Origin: Entoloma clypeatum
Taxonomy: Eukaryota > Basidiomycota > Agaricomycetes > Agaricales > Entolomataceae
Assembly (NCBI GenBank): GCA_963565915.1
Contig: OY751485.1
Coordinates: forward strand, 4,526,001-4,590,000
Direction of reading: 5' to 3'
DNA: 64,000 nt
Part shown: positions 53,945 through 64,000 of the stretch, piece by piece
Layout of the letters: every line of letters starts with the position of its first letter
Numbering within the stretch: position 1 is the stretch's first letter
Made by a program: the position numbers and the translations under genes
The notes under the pieces: generated by a model
Database searches by the model: none
Told to the model about the DNA's origin: nothing
Seen by the model: only the letters and a program-made list of their open reading frames with translations

Positions 53945-56305
53945 GAACCCCCCTCTTCCTCTGGTGGTGGTCGGGCCCTTAAGGCTCCATCACTCGCTAG
54001 GTCAACCAGGATCGACACCCAATCTGTCGCCAAGCCCCCCGTCTCCCTTGATTGGCCGGACTCTCCAGCCGACCGCACTCAAACCCCAACCTCTCCCACA
54101 CCATCTGGTAAGGCTGAGGAAATCCGTCTCAGGCAGAAGGCTCGCAAGTCTGCCCTTGGATCTGTCAGCCCTGTGGAAGGTAATCCCGCTGGTAACTGGT
54201 CATAAGAACCGATCGATGTCGACACTCTTCCGGATGTCGACCAGCTCATTTCTGTGGGACCTCTAGCCCCCAACAAGACCGTCTACCGCAGCGACACCCC
54301 CTTCAGTGGGCATGCTGAGGCAACGAGGCACTCTTCCATCGCACTTCCCGCTAACACCGGACTCGTGACATTCGAGACTGTTCCAGATTACGTACTTAAC
54401 AATCCGAATCAAGATCTCATCCCCAGCGAGTTACAGGTCAACATGGCAGGTGACAGCGAGGACAACCTCGTTGCAATGGTCGCTGCACTCAAAACTGTCG
54501 GCGAGGCTATCGACTTCGGTCTGGCCTCTGGCGGCACCCTCACTCGGCTCAACATGGCCACCCTCTCTGCCGCCGTCATTTCATTGGCACAGCGGATCAT
54601 CATTCGAGGCATCATGCGTGATGCCGTCGCTTCCGATGGAGTCCTCAAAGATGAGTTCTTCATGCTCTTCGCTCTCATGGGCGACAAACTCGGCTTTAGC
54701 CTTAACAGCGACGGCAATCTCATACACAAGGACTACGTCCCTCCCCCTCCGCCTCCGACCCCCGCCTCCCAAGGCAAGGGTAAGTCCAAAGCCCCTCCTC
54801 CCAAAACCCCCACCACCTCACAGGCGGCGGACGCCTCCATGTCAGACTCCTGGCGAGTCCACAAATCCCCTGCCCCTCCCAAAGCTTCTAGCTCTGGTAA
54901 GGCCCTGATTCTGCGCGGCACCAAGGGTTTACCCTTGGCGCCTGCCCCAGCAGCCCAGCCTTCCAGGGGTCTACCCTCTGGAATGGTCAAGCGAGCCCCC
55001 AGGATCGACGACACGTCGGCATTCCCGCCCTTACCGCCCAGGGGCTCTGCCTACAACAGAGCTCCCAGGCCTTCCTACGCCAACAAAGCCAAGAGTGGAG
55101 CACACGCCACGCCTACGGGCAAAGCGCCTGCAGAAACTGGAGGCGATGTACCCACCCCGAAGGCTCCTGCGGCTCCTAAGCCCAGAGTGTCTTCGACCAC
55201 CAAGGGCGCCAACAGGCGCTTTGTCATGATATCGAGCTCCGAGTGGGCTCTTTTCAAGAAACGCGACGAGGTTCACAAAGCTGCTCTTGAAGCGCTTGCG
55301 AATCTCAACTCTCCTCTCTCCCTCGAGGCTGCTGACTTATGCCCTGAAGGATTAAGGATGAAAACCATCAGTTCCACCGGTCAGGTTGTCCCCACCGACA
55401 TTGAACTCACCAACATCAGCAAGTGCTTGCTCGAAGCCGACGATGCGGAGATCAATGTCTATCTTCCGACATCTAAATCCTTCTTAAAGTTGACTGGCGT
55501 ACCCCGCATCCTCAACGATGAGCCCATTTTGTCTGAGGCCATTGGCAAAATCATTATGAAACACTGCTTTGCTGTCATGAGGAAACGAGTCGCCCTCACG
55601 TCTGCTGCTCGGATCGTCACCTATTCAAAAACTGCGGATACGTGTACAGTCTATTTCGACATCCAGGACTCCCAGAGTGGGGCTACCCTGAACACCCTCA
55701 TCAAGACCAAGATTCGCTGGAACATCGAGGTGAACTTTAGGCCCTCCCCCATCAGACAGGCGGACAAGCGCATCGGCGTCCCCCTCTGCAGAAACTGCTT
55801 CCAGTGGGGGCATCAGATCCGAGACAATGGAACTGGCTGCCCCTCTAGACCCCAACTCTGTTCCGCGTGTGGTGGCCCTCACCACGTCGACAACCACAGG
55901 CATCACGCCCCCTGTTGCAAGGGCGCGCCTAAAGCCAATCCCCCCATCGCTCCCACTCCTGCTGGACAGCCATGCGATCATGCCCCAAGGTGTCGCAACT
56001 GTGGTGAAGACCACCGTTCTGACTCCACCATATGCAAGTTCTGGAAGAACCGCTTCGAACCCTCTTTCCACCGTAAGGCATATGATAAAGCCGCTACGAA
56101 GGATGCGTCTTGCAAGGCAGCCAAGGCTGCCCGCCCCACCACCACGACGGCGGCCAAGGTTGCAACCCTTGTCCCCACTGATCGTAATCGCTTTGAGGTT
56201 CTGGATGGTATGGAGGACGTCGCGCCTACAGGACCTGGACCAGAACCCACGCAAACTGCCACAACTAGTGGGACCAGCCCTTCCGATGGCATTGTTAATG
56301 GTTGA
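53945..56305 (+). pseudogene. LINE ORF1 (nucleic-acid-binding protein), disrupted
   Basis: Reading frame of ORF1 to the right of the copia insertion; the first five codons lie at 48138-48152 in the same frame. A TAA at 54203-54205 stops the frame, after which it is open to TGA at 56303-56305. The middle is rich in Pro, Ala, Ser and Lys (SKAPPPKTPTTSQAADAS). The C-terminal third carries three zinc-knuckle-like groups: CRNCFQWGHQIRDNGTGC, CSACGGPHH and CRNCGEDHRSDSTIC. Zinc knuckles after a low-complexity region are typical of ORF1 in I/Tad-type LINEs, which packages element RNA. Confidence 0.85.
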
Positions 56306-59300
56306 TACAACCGCAGCGCCTGACGTGAACGAGCTGGTCTCCCTTAAGTTACGTACCCATAATGTTCGGAGAACTAACGCTATCATTGAATCTTTCCTTG
56401 TTAGACACAATGAAGATATCGATATCTATTTTGTACAGGAACCTGTCAAGTACCTTGCCCGCCACACCGTTTCCACCTCTTCCAAGAGTGGATCCCCTAT
56501 CTATTCCTATCCCAGAAACCCATCCTGGATATGCTCGGACGCTTCCACGGCCGACTCCTCAGCCCGTACGGTAGCCTACTTCAACACTAACATCGCGCAC
56601 TTGCGCCCTGTTCTCCATCACGAATTTGATGCCCAATCCGACATCCAAATCTTATCCTTATGGCCCACCAAATCTCGGCAGGTCTTCCTCATCAACGTGT
56701 ACTCCGACGCTTCAGGGACGGCCATCAAGTGGCTCACCCATAATGCCCACACACTCTCCTCCCCCGTCATCTTTCTTGGCGGCGACTTCAACTGCCCGTC
56801 CGCTCTCTGGGATGCGGCAGTCCCCTATGCCTCAAGCCTCTCTACCGATCTCATGCATGTCGCTTCTTCCCTTGACCTTACGCTCAGCGGAACGAATACT
56901 GACCCTCCCACATGGATCCCGGACAACCCACTACACCGGCCCTCCATGCTTGACCTCGTCTTCCTCCCGGCCTCCAGGCCTAGAAAGTGCGAACACTTTT
57001 TGTGTCCCTTCGAACGCGACACTTCTGACCACGTCCTCCTGACCGTCTACCTGCCCTCAACTCTGTATCAGCCGTTGGTCTGGCAGATCGTCCCCTTGAA
57101 AACCTACGAAGAATATGTCACAGGTCTCTTAGTTGCCTTTAGCTTGATCCCCGACTCCTATGCCTTGGCCCAGGATGTTGAGACTGCGGCTACTAACCTC
57201 CAGACAGCCCTTTCTGCGAATTGGGACACTCACTCTCGCCCAGTCAAAGGCACAGGATCGCACTCCCACTCATGGTGGAGCGAGACCTGCGACCTAGCCA
57301 GGCAAGTGTATCTCGACACCAAGTCTTCTGTTGATTATAGCAATCTTCAGATGGTAATCCGCGCGGCCAAGAGAGAATTCTTTGAAGACAGAATCGAAAC
57401 CATCGCCCTCTCCCAAAAAAACCCCTGGTCCCTCATGGACTGGCACAAGCCCCGTCGCTCAGACCCTCTTGCAAATTTGAAGGGGGCCAATGGTGACGTT
57501 CTCCACTCTTCTAGTGACATGTTTGATGCTTTTGATAAGGCTTTTCATATGCCTCCTCCAAACTCCCCCAAAATGGAAATCCTCAAGGAAATTCCACAAG
57601 AACCCACTCGAGACTGGATACCGATCACAGGTCCTGAAATTATCTCCCTTGTCCTCAAATGCAACCCCAAATCCGCCCCTGGTCCGGACCACGTATCATG
57701 GGCTCTCCTCAAGCGTCTCCTCCAGAAAGATGAAGTGTTGACACGCATCACAGCCCTAGCTAATGCCTGCATAGATTATTCTTGCTGGCCTGCAGCTTTC
57801 AAAACCTCTGTCACGGTTATCATACCGAAACGTGGAAAAGAAACCTACGATAAACCCAAGTCGTTTCGACCCATCGTTCTCCTTAACACGGTGGCAAAGA
57901 TTATCGAGAAAGTCATTGCCAATCGAATGCAATTCGAATGCGCTAAGTACAGCCTTGTCCACCAATACCAATTCGGCGGCCTTCGCTATAGATCTACGAC
58001 TGATGCTGGCATCATCATAACACACAGGGTCCGGAATGGATGGGCGAAGAAACGTGACACGGGGGTCGTGGCCTTCGACGTTGCGCAATTCTTTCCTTCT
58101 CTGGACCATCAATTCTTGTTAGGAATACTACGGCGGCTGGGTTTTCAGCCGCCTTGAGTAAGTTCTTTGAAGCATATTTTCGTGGACGGTCTACTCGTTT
58201 TGTCTCAGGACAGAATGTCTCAGACCTCTTCGAAATCCTCTTTGGTGTGGGTCAAGGCTCGGCGCTCTCCCCCATCCTTTCTGGCATCTATCTTTCGCCG
58301 GCCCTCAGAATCTTCTATAGCCGTGGACACGTGCAGTACCTGGATCTCTTCTCCTTCGTAGATGATGGCATGCTCATCGCCCAGTCTTCTGACCTTGACG
58401 CTATCGGCTCCCACCTACGGGTTGGCCGAAAAGCCATCGACGGCATCCTCATAGACATGGGGCTGGCCACTGAACCAATGAAAGACGAACTCATGTTCTT
58501 CACCCGAACCGTCTCTCCGTCATACCCTATCGTTCGACTACCCAGTCAACCTCCCCTCCAAGTCAAGGCCTTTTGGCGCTACCTCGGCTTCTTCTTCGAT
58601 CATCGTCTGACCTTCAATGAACACAGACGCTTCTATGCCACCAAGGCGCTCACATCCATTCCCCTCTTCCTTGGCAACTCCTCATGCGGTCTCCCACCCT
58701 GCCTCAAACGCCTCCTGTACGTGTCGTGCGTCATGCCGATCCTCACTTACGGATGCCAACTCTGGTACTATAACGGTCCACGCCTCAAAACTGCTTTCAA
58801 CCTGTTGAACTCAGTCCACTATAGAGCCGCCAGATGCATCACCGGCGCTTTCAATCGATCGCCTACCGGTGGTGTCCTCGCTATTGCGGGGCTCATGCCT
58901 GCTAGACAACACATCACCAAGCTTGTGCAGCGCTCTCGAATCAGAGCCGCCCAGCTTCCCGTCACTCATCCTGTCGTTTGCGAGCTCTTGCTCAAGGCGG
59001 AGGATAAGACCCCTAGCCCAATCGTCGACATTCAAAACCTGATGATCGCCGTCAAACTTGAGAGATCCGACTACCTGAGCAACGAGGCTCACCCAGGAAA
59101 TCGCATACTCAACCTCTACCCGGATTCCTTCATCTGGGACGCCCCACAGGTCGATGACAACAAGAAACGTTACACCTATCTCAAAGACATCCTCACCACC
59201 GCCGAGGAAGAAAATCACCAAGCGGCCTTCTGCATCGCTGCCCGGCCCAGCGTCGGTAAGACGTTGTCGTCGGCAGTCACGGTAGTCTGTTTTGCCCCCT

Positions 59301-60103
59301 CCATTGGTCGTCATGCTCAAGAACCCCATATGACCAGAGCCAGCGCAGGTAGAAGCCTCGCCCCCGAGACTCTCATCGTCGCCACCCTTCTTGGCCTTAG
59401 CAAGGTCATCACCCATGCACCTTATGTCACAGAGATCCACATCTTCACCCGAAACATACAGGCTGTCCGACTTGCCCTCGATACAGGTTCTATTCATGCA
59501 GGCCACTCTGTCTCTTGCAGCATTTCCCGCCTCCTCTGGCCCTTCCTCGCTGGAGCTGGCATCATCCATGTCCACCTTGACACACCTCTCACGTCTGAGT
59601 GGGGTTCCGCCTTCCCCGATCCCTCACGTCACTTCAAAGCGACTCAAGGAACAGCCTTGTCTCCTCTGTCGCCCAACTTTGCCTGTACCGCTGCCGCTAC
59701 CAGCGCCGTAGATGGATGGCGCAAACTTCATTCCGCCCCCGAATTCCGAGGGCGCTCCTTCCTCCCTCTCCACACTGGAGACAAAGAGAAGGCATTCCAA
59801 CCAGACCACGTCAAAGGTGGCCCCTGGCTCAACTCCTGGGCAGGCAACAACAACGCGCTGTTCGCCCGCCTCACCCGTGCCACCCTGGGCCACGCCCCCA
59901 TCGGTGCCTACAGACAACGCTTCAACCATCCAGGCCCATTCACATGCGCCTGCGACGATGACACTCTCAAGACGGTTGATCACCTCCTCCACAAATGTCC
60001 TCTCTTTGATAGGGACGACGCCTCCAACAAACGGTACAACATCGGCAATTTCCTGGGGATGCTCGCAAACCATCCCGCGTTATTTGCCTTTCCCCCACCC
60101 TAA
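56298..60103 (+). pseudogene. LINE ORF2 (endonuclease and reverse transcriptase), frameshifted
   Basis: ORF2 begins with the ATG at 56298, overlapping the ORF1 stop (ATGGTTGA). The N-terminal AP-like endonuclease shows HNVRRTNAIIESFL, QEPVK, FLGGDFNCPS and FERDTSDHVLLTVYLPS. The RT domain shows KSAPGPDHVSWALLK, FRPIVLLNTVAKIIEKVIANRM, FGGLRYRSTTDA, FDVAQFFPSLDH, GVGQGSALSPILSGIYLSP and FSFVDDGML. A region near 59390-59700 resembles an RNase H fold in pattern, but I do not see the acidic residues. The C-terminus has CACDDDTLKTVDHLLHKCPLF, a Cys/His motif usual for LINEs. The frame breaks at 58154, where one base appears to be missing (stop TGA at 58155, continuation in the next frame). Confidence 0.9.
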
Positions 60104-60821
60104 CTTATCAGGTGAGCTCCAGTGTTACGTTCCATTTCTTTCACGGTCTCTTTAGTTACTACGGTCTCTGCCTACGGGCGTATGTAGTTTATATATGGGG
60201 TCTGTTCTTGTGGACTTGATCCATGGGCGGACCCCACTCTTGGATACTTATATATTTCTCTCCGCACATGTGCCGTGACCACAGGGCATTACTCTCCAAT
60301 ACCTTCATATGTAGTTCTCATTAAATTTGTAACTTAGTGTACAAGACCGGACTGCGATCGGGCGCCAGAATACATCGGGAAAAACACAAAATGTAAATAT
60401 AACTTTATTGCACTGAATTATCCGAACTTTGGTATAATATGACGAATTGCGCCAATTGTGTCAAACCAGCCAATTTAACTCTTGGGTTCGGATAATCGAG
60501 ACATACTTGCATAATATAGTATCTATTTCGCAAGAATTAGGAATGTTTCTCTAGCCACTAAGCTCAATGTTAACACACTTTACATGAGGATTGATAGCTT
60601 TTCGACAACATTTTCAGCTGACTATGCAGTTTCAAGGAGGCAAACGACTTCGATTGACACGTCTACATAACACACAGATCTATGTAATAGACGAAGCTTA
60701 GACAGGCATGGCATTCAGATCCAGTAGTTGCATTGCATTGTTGGAAGGTTTACGTGAACGAGTAAGCTTGCACCTAAAAACAAAGTACTATAAGCTTGGG
60801 GTTGAAACCGCGACCCATTAC
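60104..60821. other. LINE 3' region and left flank of the Plavaka-like element
   Basis: No gene. The LINE 3' untranslated region probably ends before about 60.41 kb. AT-rich sequence with an 11-bp inverted repeat follows, then the 3' end of the DUF6532 gene. Confidence 0.45.
60411..60496. repeat. Inverted repeat, possible terminus of the Plavaka-like transposon
   Basis: ATTATCCGAAC at 60417-60427 is repeated inverted as GTTCGGATAAT at 60486-60496. It is directly preceded by CACTG at 60411, the kind of start expected for a CACTA-type terminus. The other terminus would be outside the window, so this is inference. Confidence 0.4.
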
Positions 60822-62646
60822 TCACGCCACGAGCATGTATAGATCAGCCATGAGGCGGGTGTAAGCCAGGGGTTTGTGTTCCTCAATCTCATTCAAGAAG
60901 GCAACATGTTGAAGGTAGGTGTCTTCATAGATGTCGGCGCTGAACTTGCGTCCATCAGCGAGCTCATCAAGGGCAGCGCGGACCTGAACCAGAATGTCAG
61001 ATGGGACGTGAAGATGAAATTGAGACATAGTACAGCAGTGGCTGCCATCGCCACCATGGCAGTAGGAAGCTGAAATTCTATCTTCTCCTCGAAGCGGTCA
61101 CAATGTTTCTCGGCAAGGCTTTGACGTCTATCCCCAGAGAAAAACACATTGCGAAGTACGCGAAGGATGGCAGGGTGATGGAAGGGCTTTGCAGGATGTA
61201 TGGAGCCATCCTATGATAAATCGAGTAAGATACATCATAGATGTGTGAAACGAGGATACTTACCTCGCGCCGAGCATAGATATAGCTATCATAGTCCACG
61301 AGGGTGTCGATTTGCTCCTTGCGCTCAGGACTAGGTCCTTCTACAAGACCGTACTTGTGTTCGACGATTTCAGTCGCACATCGTTTGATCTTGCTTCGGA
61401 ACAGAGTGATACGAACACTGATCTGCGGGAAAACTTATTATTTGCATGAGATGAGAGATGTAACAGCTTACAAGTCGGATGCACTCTCGCTTAAGAGTCA
61501 TATCCCCACGTAACCGCTGGACATAGTTGGGACATTTGAAGAACTTTGCCGAATTCACAATCGTGGTGATGATGTAGTTCGCATACTCATCAACACCAAT
61601 ATAGAATGAAACAAACATGGCATCGCCCTTGACAGAGCAGAATGAGTGCTTGATGATATGTCGAAGATCTTCAGGCTGTGCATTGACCTTGATGCTGCGT
61701 TTTCCAGGGGCGGGATGGCGGTAGGGGACATCCGGCCATCCCCAATCAAGTCCACCATCAACATCGGAATCCTCGTCATCATCCAGGAGGTCACCATCCT
61801 CGTCATTTTCATCATTGTCATCTTCACCACTGCCAGTGGGGGCCTGTTGAGCAAGTATGAGATGACAAAATAAACAGTCGGATGGGTATGTACACACATT
61901 TTTACCATTCCTATCCCTCCATTGGGGAATCTGACAAAAAGAAAAGTTAATAGTAGATTTGAGTGGTTGATAGCATTTACCTCGGCTTGCCGCTCAGCAG
62001 CGCACTTGCTATTCTTTTTCCGGGGGGCCAGCACATCATCGTCATCATCCAATACATCATCGTCGTCGGGAAACAAATCAGTAGGGTCATCGTCAGCTTG
62101 ATAACGACGACCACTCCCGTCCTCGGAGTCAAGGTCCTTTTCAGGCTCGTCCTCAACCTCATCCTCTGAATCAGTGATAGATGGAGCTTTCCGGCGATGG
62201 CGGGGCACAGGTTCCTCACCCTCATCCTCTGAATCAGGGATAGGTGGAGCTTTCCAGCGATGGCGGGGCACAGGTTCTTCATCCTCATCTTCGTCTTCCT
62301 GAAGGGTGGGAGCCCTAGGACGCTTCATAACTTGAGCTGTCATGCCATTGTGTCAGAGAAAGCATGGAGAAGAAACAGACTTGTATTACCTTTCCCACTA
62401 GGCATGCGACGTTTCTTCTGTGCAGGACCAGCGCTAGATCCTGCATTCTCGTCTGTACGTGAGCTTGCTCCTTGTTGGGTGGACTTGGTTTGGAGACTTC
62501 GCCACGCGGTATTGTTGAGCGCCTTGGTTTTTGAAGTGCGAGGGACTAGTGTCATCTGGTTAGAAGTGTATGCATCCATCAGAAACCCACTTACGTCGAG
62601 AAGAAATAGCAGCTGAGACCTGCTCGATAGCGTTACGATGTGCCAT
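60822..62646 (-). CDS. DUF6532-domain protein next to a Plavaka-like transposase
   Basis: ATG at 62646 (MAHRNAIEQVSAAISS), several short introns, stop at 60822. The N-terminal half is basic then strongly acidic: a 21-residue unit with EPVPRHRWKAPPIPDS and EPVPRHRRKAPSITDS occurs twice (near 62160-62285), followed by Asp runs. The C-terminal half fits the DUF6532 family common in basidiomycetes: VKGDAMFVSFYIGVDEYAN, KRCATEIVEHKYGL, RKEQIDTLVDYDSYIYA, AKPFHHPAILRVLRNVFFSG, FQLPTAMVAMAATAL, AALDELADG, and LAYTRLMADLYMLVA at the end. Function is unknown. It is transcribed divergently from the transposase gene 193 bp away, suggesting it belongs to the same mobile unit. Confidence 0.75.
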
Positions 62647-62760
62647 GATAGAAGAGTGAGTGGATAGGGTCTTTCGTTACTCTGCCAGCAGAGTAGAAGA
62701 ACGGCGGTAGGTAGATGCGAGTGGTAAAGGCAGCCTAGTGACCGCAGTGCCACAGTATGA

Positions 62761-62841
62761 TTGGAATTGTACAGTTGCTGATCGTGACTTGCTAATTCGA
62801 AATTCCATGTTTGGCAATGGGTAGCTCCAATTCCAAACATG
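62761..62841. repeat. Inverted repeats in the bidirectional promoter
   Basis: TTGGAATTG at 62761-62769 is repeated inverted as CAATTCCAA at 62828-62836, and CATGTTTGG at 62806-62814 as CCAAACATG at 62833-62841. The two right-hand copies overlap, and the latter includes the transposase ATG. They lie between the start codons of the divergent DUF6532 and transposase genes and may be binding sites for an element-encoded protein. Confidence 0.6.
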
Positions 62842-64000
62842 CCTATCTGTAAAGGATGCGGGATGAACGTAAAACGAAGCGGCCTTTACCCCCATCTGCG
62901 TGGAAGAGAAGATCCTCGTTGCAAAACGTACTTGAAATTGCTTCTGGATGCACAACGAGTCATAAGAACAGTGCCAAAGGGCAGAAAAGTGAAGAAGAAC
63001 ATACCAACCAATGAAGAGCCAGAAGCTGAACCTATGGTGATGAGTCCTAGTAAGTGTTCTTCTATCGTAGTTTAAGTGCTGATAATGCATGTAAAGTGTT
63101 AGCTATAGGGATGGAGTCCGTATATGACAATCCCGACAATAGTGACCATGCTACCAGTTCGGCTTCGCTGGCAGTAGATGACGGAGCAGAGACGAGTCCG
63201 AGTCTGAGTCAAGTGCATCAGGACTCAGAAGATGATGAGGGAGATGACTTCGATGAGATGGCCGCTCGCATCGCTGAGGAAGAGCATTCTCTTGAACCAA
63301 CGCGTGCACCAGTTGTTCCCGAAGTGGACTCCAACACCAATCTTCCACCTGTTGATGCTGCTGAAGACGATACGCCGGTGGATGGTTTGGCGATACAAAC
63401 GATGCGCGGAAAAGCAGAACGAGTGCTAGAGAACCACCCATATGTCGTCAAATATCCAGGGAAGACGGCCGGCGCCATCCATTCATCCTCAGGCTTGGCT
63501 GGACATCGGGAATACAAGAATAAGATTGGAGATAGATCACAGACAAATATGTACCCACCGTTTGCATCAAAATTGGAGTGGGAAGTTGCAAAGTGGGCAA
63601 AACTGCGAGGGCCAAGCTCAACGGCCTTTACTGAGCTGATGGCAATTGAAGAGGTGCGTCGTGTTGGTTTGACTTTGCCTGTGATCAAATCATCGTCTGA
63701 TTCCTCTCAGGTTCAAGAACGGTTAGGACTCACCTTCAAAAATGCACATGAACTCAATATGCTCATTGATGGGCATCTTCCTGGCCGACCAGCATTCCGG
63801 CGCCACGAGATTGTGGTGGATGATGAAGTTTGCAAAATTTACTTCCGCGATATTCTTGACTGCATCCGTGCACTTTTTGGGAACCCAGATTTTGCACCAT
63901 ATCTCGTATTTGCTCCAGAGAAGCACTACACAGACAATACGAAAGAAGAACGCATGTTCCACAACATGCACACTGGAAAGTGGTGGTGGGTGACACAGGT
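62839..64000 (+). CDS. Plavaka-type (CACTA-like) transposase, N-terminal part
   Basis: ATG at 62839 begins MPICKGCGMNVKRSGLYPHL, a Cys/His zinc-finger-like N-terminus (CxxC...H) as in Plavaka proteins. An acidic linker follows, then FASKLEWEVAKWAKLRGPSSTAFTELMAI, LGLTFKNAHELNMLIDGHLPGRPAFRRHE, VYFRDILDCIRALFGNPDFAPYLVFAPEKHY-like sequence and MHTGKWWWVTQ at the window edge. This order (WAKxxGPSS...FRDxxxxIRxLxGNPxF...TGxWWW) is typical of Plavaka transposases of mushrooms. Introns at 63050-63108 and about 63653-63710 were traced. The catalytic core lies beyond the window, so intactness cannot be judged. Confidence 0.85.

Larger units (their letters stand above)
48138..60103 (+). mobile_element. 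Non-LTR retrotransposon (LINE), split by a copia insertion
   Basis: The element encodes an ORF1 with zinc knuckles and an ORF2 with endonuclease and reverse transcriptase, overlapping by 8 bp, as in I/R1/Tad-like LINEs. Coordinates cover the first to last coding base; the untranslated ends probably extend to about 48.0 kb on the left and 60.2-60.4 kb on the right. No poly-A tail or flanking duplication was recognised. A copia element occupies 48158-53944 inside its first codons. The copy is defective (stop in ORF1, frameshift in ORF2). Confidence 0.85.

Noticed and set aside
55827..56297. ORF2 frame open upstream of its ATG
   Set aside because: It overlaps ORF1 zinc-knuckle coding sequence in another frame; the endonuclease starts only after the ATG at 56298.
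58130..58170. Programmed frameshift in LINE ORF2
   Set aside because: There is no slippery heptamer at the break; a simple loss of one T explains the shift, and ORF1 also carries a stop, so decay is simpler.
58811..59575. 254-codon minus-strand frame in the LINE
   Set aside because: Shadow of ORF2 with no domain of its own.
1..64000. CRISPR arrays, bacterial operons or ribosome-binding sites
   Set aside because: The window is clearly eukaryotic (spliceosomal introns, nuclear tRNA introns); no regularly spaced repeats were seen.

Overview
The window is nuclear DNA of a filamentous basidiomycete, most likely a saprotrophic mushroom-forming Agaricomycete. Genes are split by many short GT-AG introns of about 50-65 nt, three tRNA genes carry small introns after anticodon position 37, and the family mix is typical of that group: glyoxal oxidase, CBM20-bearing glucoamylase, divergent G-alpha, DUF6533-like membrane protein, Plavaka-type transposase and DUF6532. 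No species can be named from the sequence alone.

The left part (1-47.9 kb) is a gene-dense chromosomal region. In order it holds: the start of an uncharacterised membrane-associated protein (-, cut by the window edge); a secreted GH15 glucoamylase (+); a 417-bp palindromic MITE; a SWIM zinc-finger protein like Sws1/ZSWIM7 (+) with a GC-AG intron; an atypical protein kinase (-); a glyoxal oxidase (-); tRNA-Glu; an HSP20-domain protein (+); a gene-poor stretch (15.4-20.5 kb) with decayed fragments, a 26-bp tandem repeat and two weak secreted-protein candidates; an acetoacetyl-CoA synthetase pseudogene (-); SEY1 (+); PRM1 (+); tRNA-Lys; a ZCCHC9-like zinc-knuckle protein (+); a GABA/amino-acid permease (-); a DUF6533-like multi-pass protein (-); a type I glutamine-synthetase-like enzyme (-); a divergent G-protein alpha subunit (+); a GH63-type glycosidase (+); and tRNA-Asp.

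The right part (48.0-64.0 kb) is a transposon island. A non-LTR (LINE) element has ORF1 and ORF2 overlapping by 8 bp. It is damaged by a stop in ORF1 and a one-base frameshift in ORF2. A 5.8-kb Ty1/copia element with two identical 310-bp LTRs has inserted after the fifth codon of LINE ORF1. The copia polyprotein has one in-frame TAG and YVND in place of the YVDD reverse-transcriptase motif. To the right lies the left half of a Plavaka/CACTA-like DNA transposon: a DUF6532 gene (-) and a transposase gene (+, cut by the window edge), transcribed divergently from a 193-bp intergenic region that contains inverted repeats.

Together the ordinary genes suggest a wood- or litter-degrading life style (starch breakdown, H2O2 production by a copper radical oxidase) alongside housekeeping membrane functions (ER fusion, cell fusion). 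I found no convincing new defence or biosynthetic system. The most unusual items are the G-alpha with a 9-nt microexon and a missing catalytic glutamine, the CACT-ended hairpin MITE, the GC-AG intron, and the nested retroelements.
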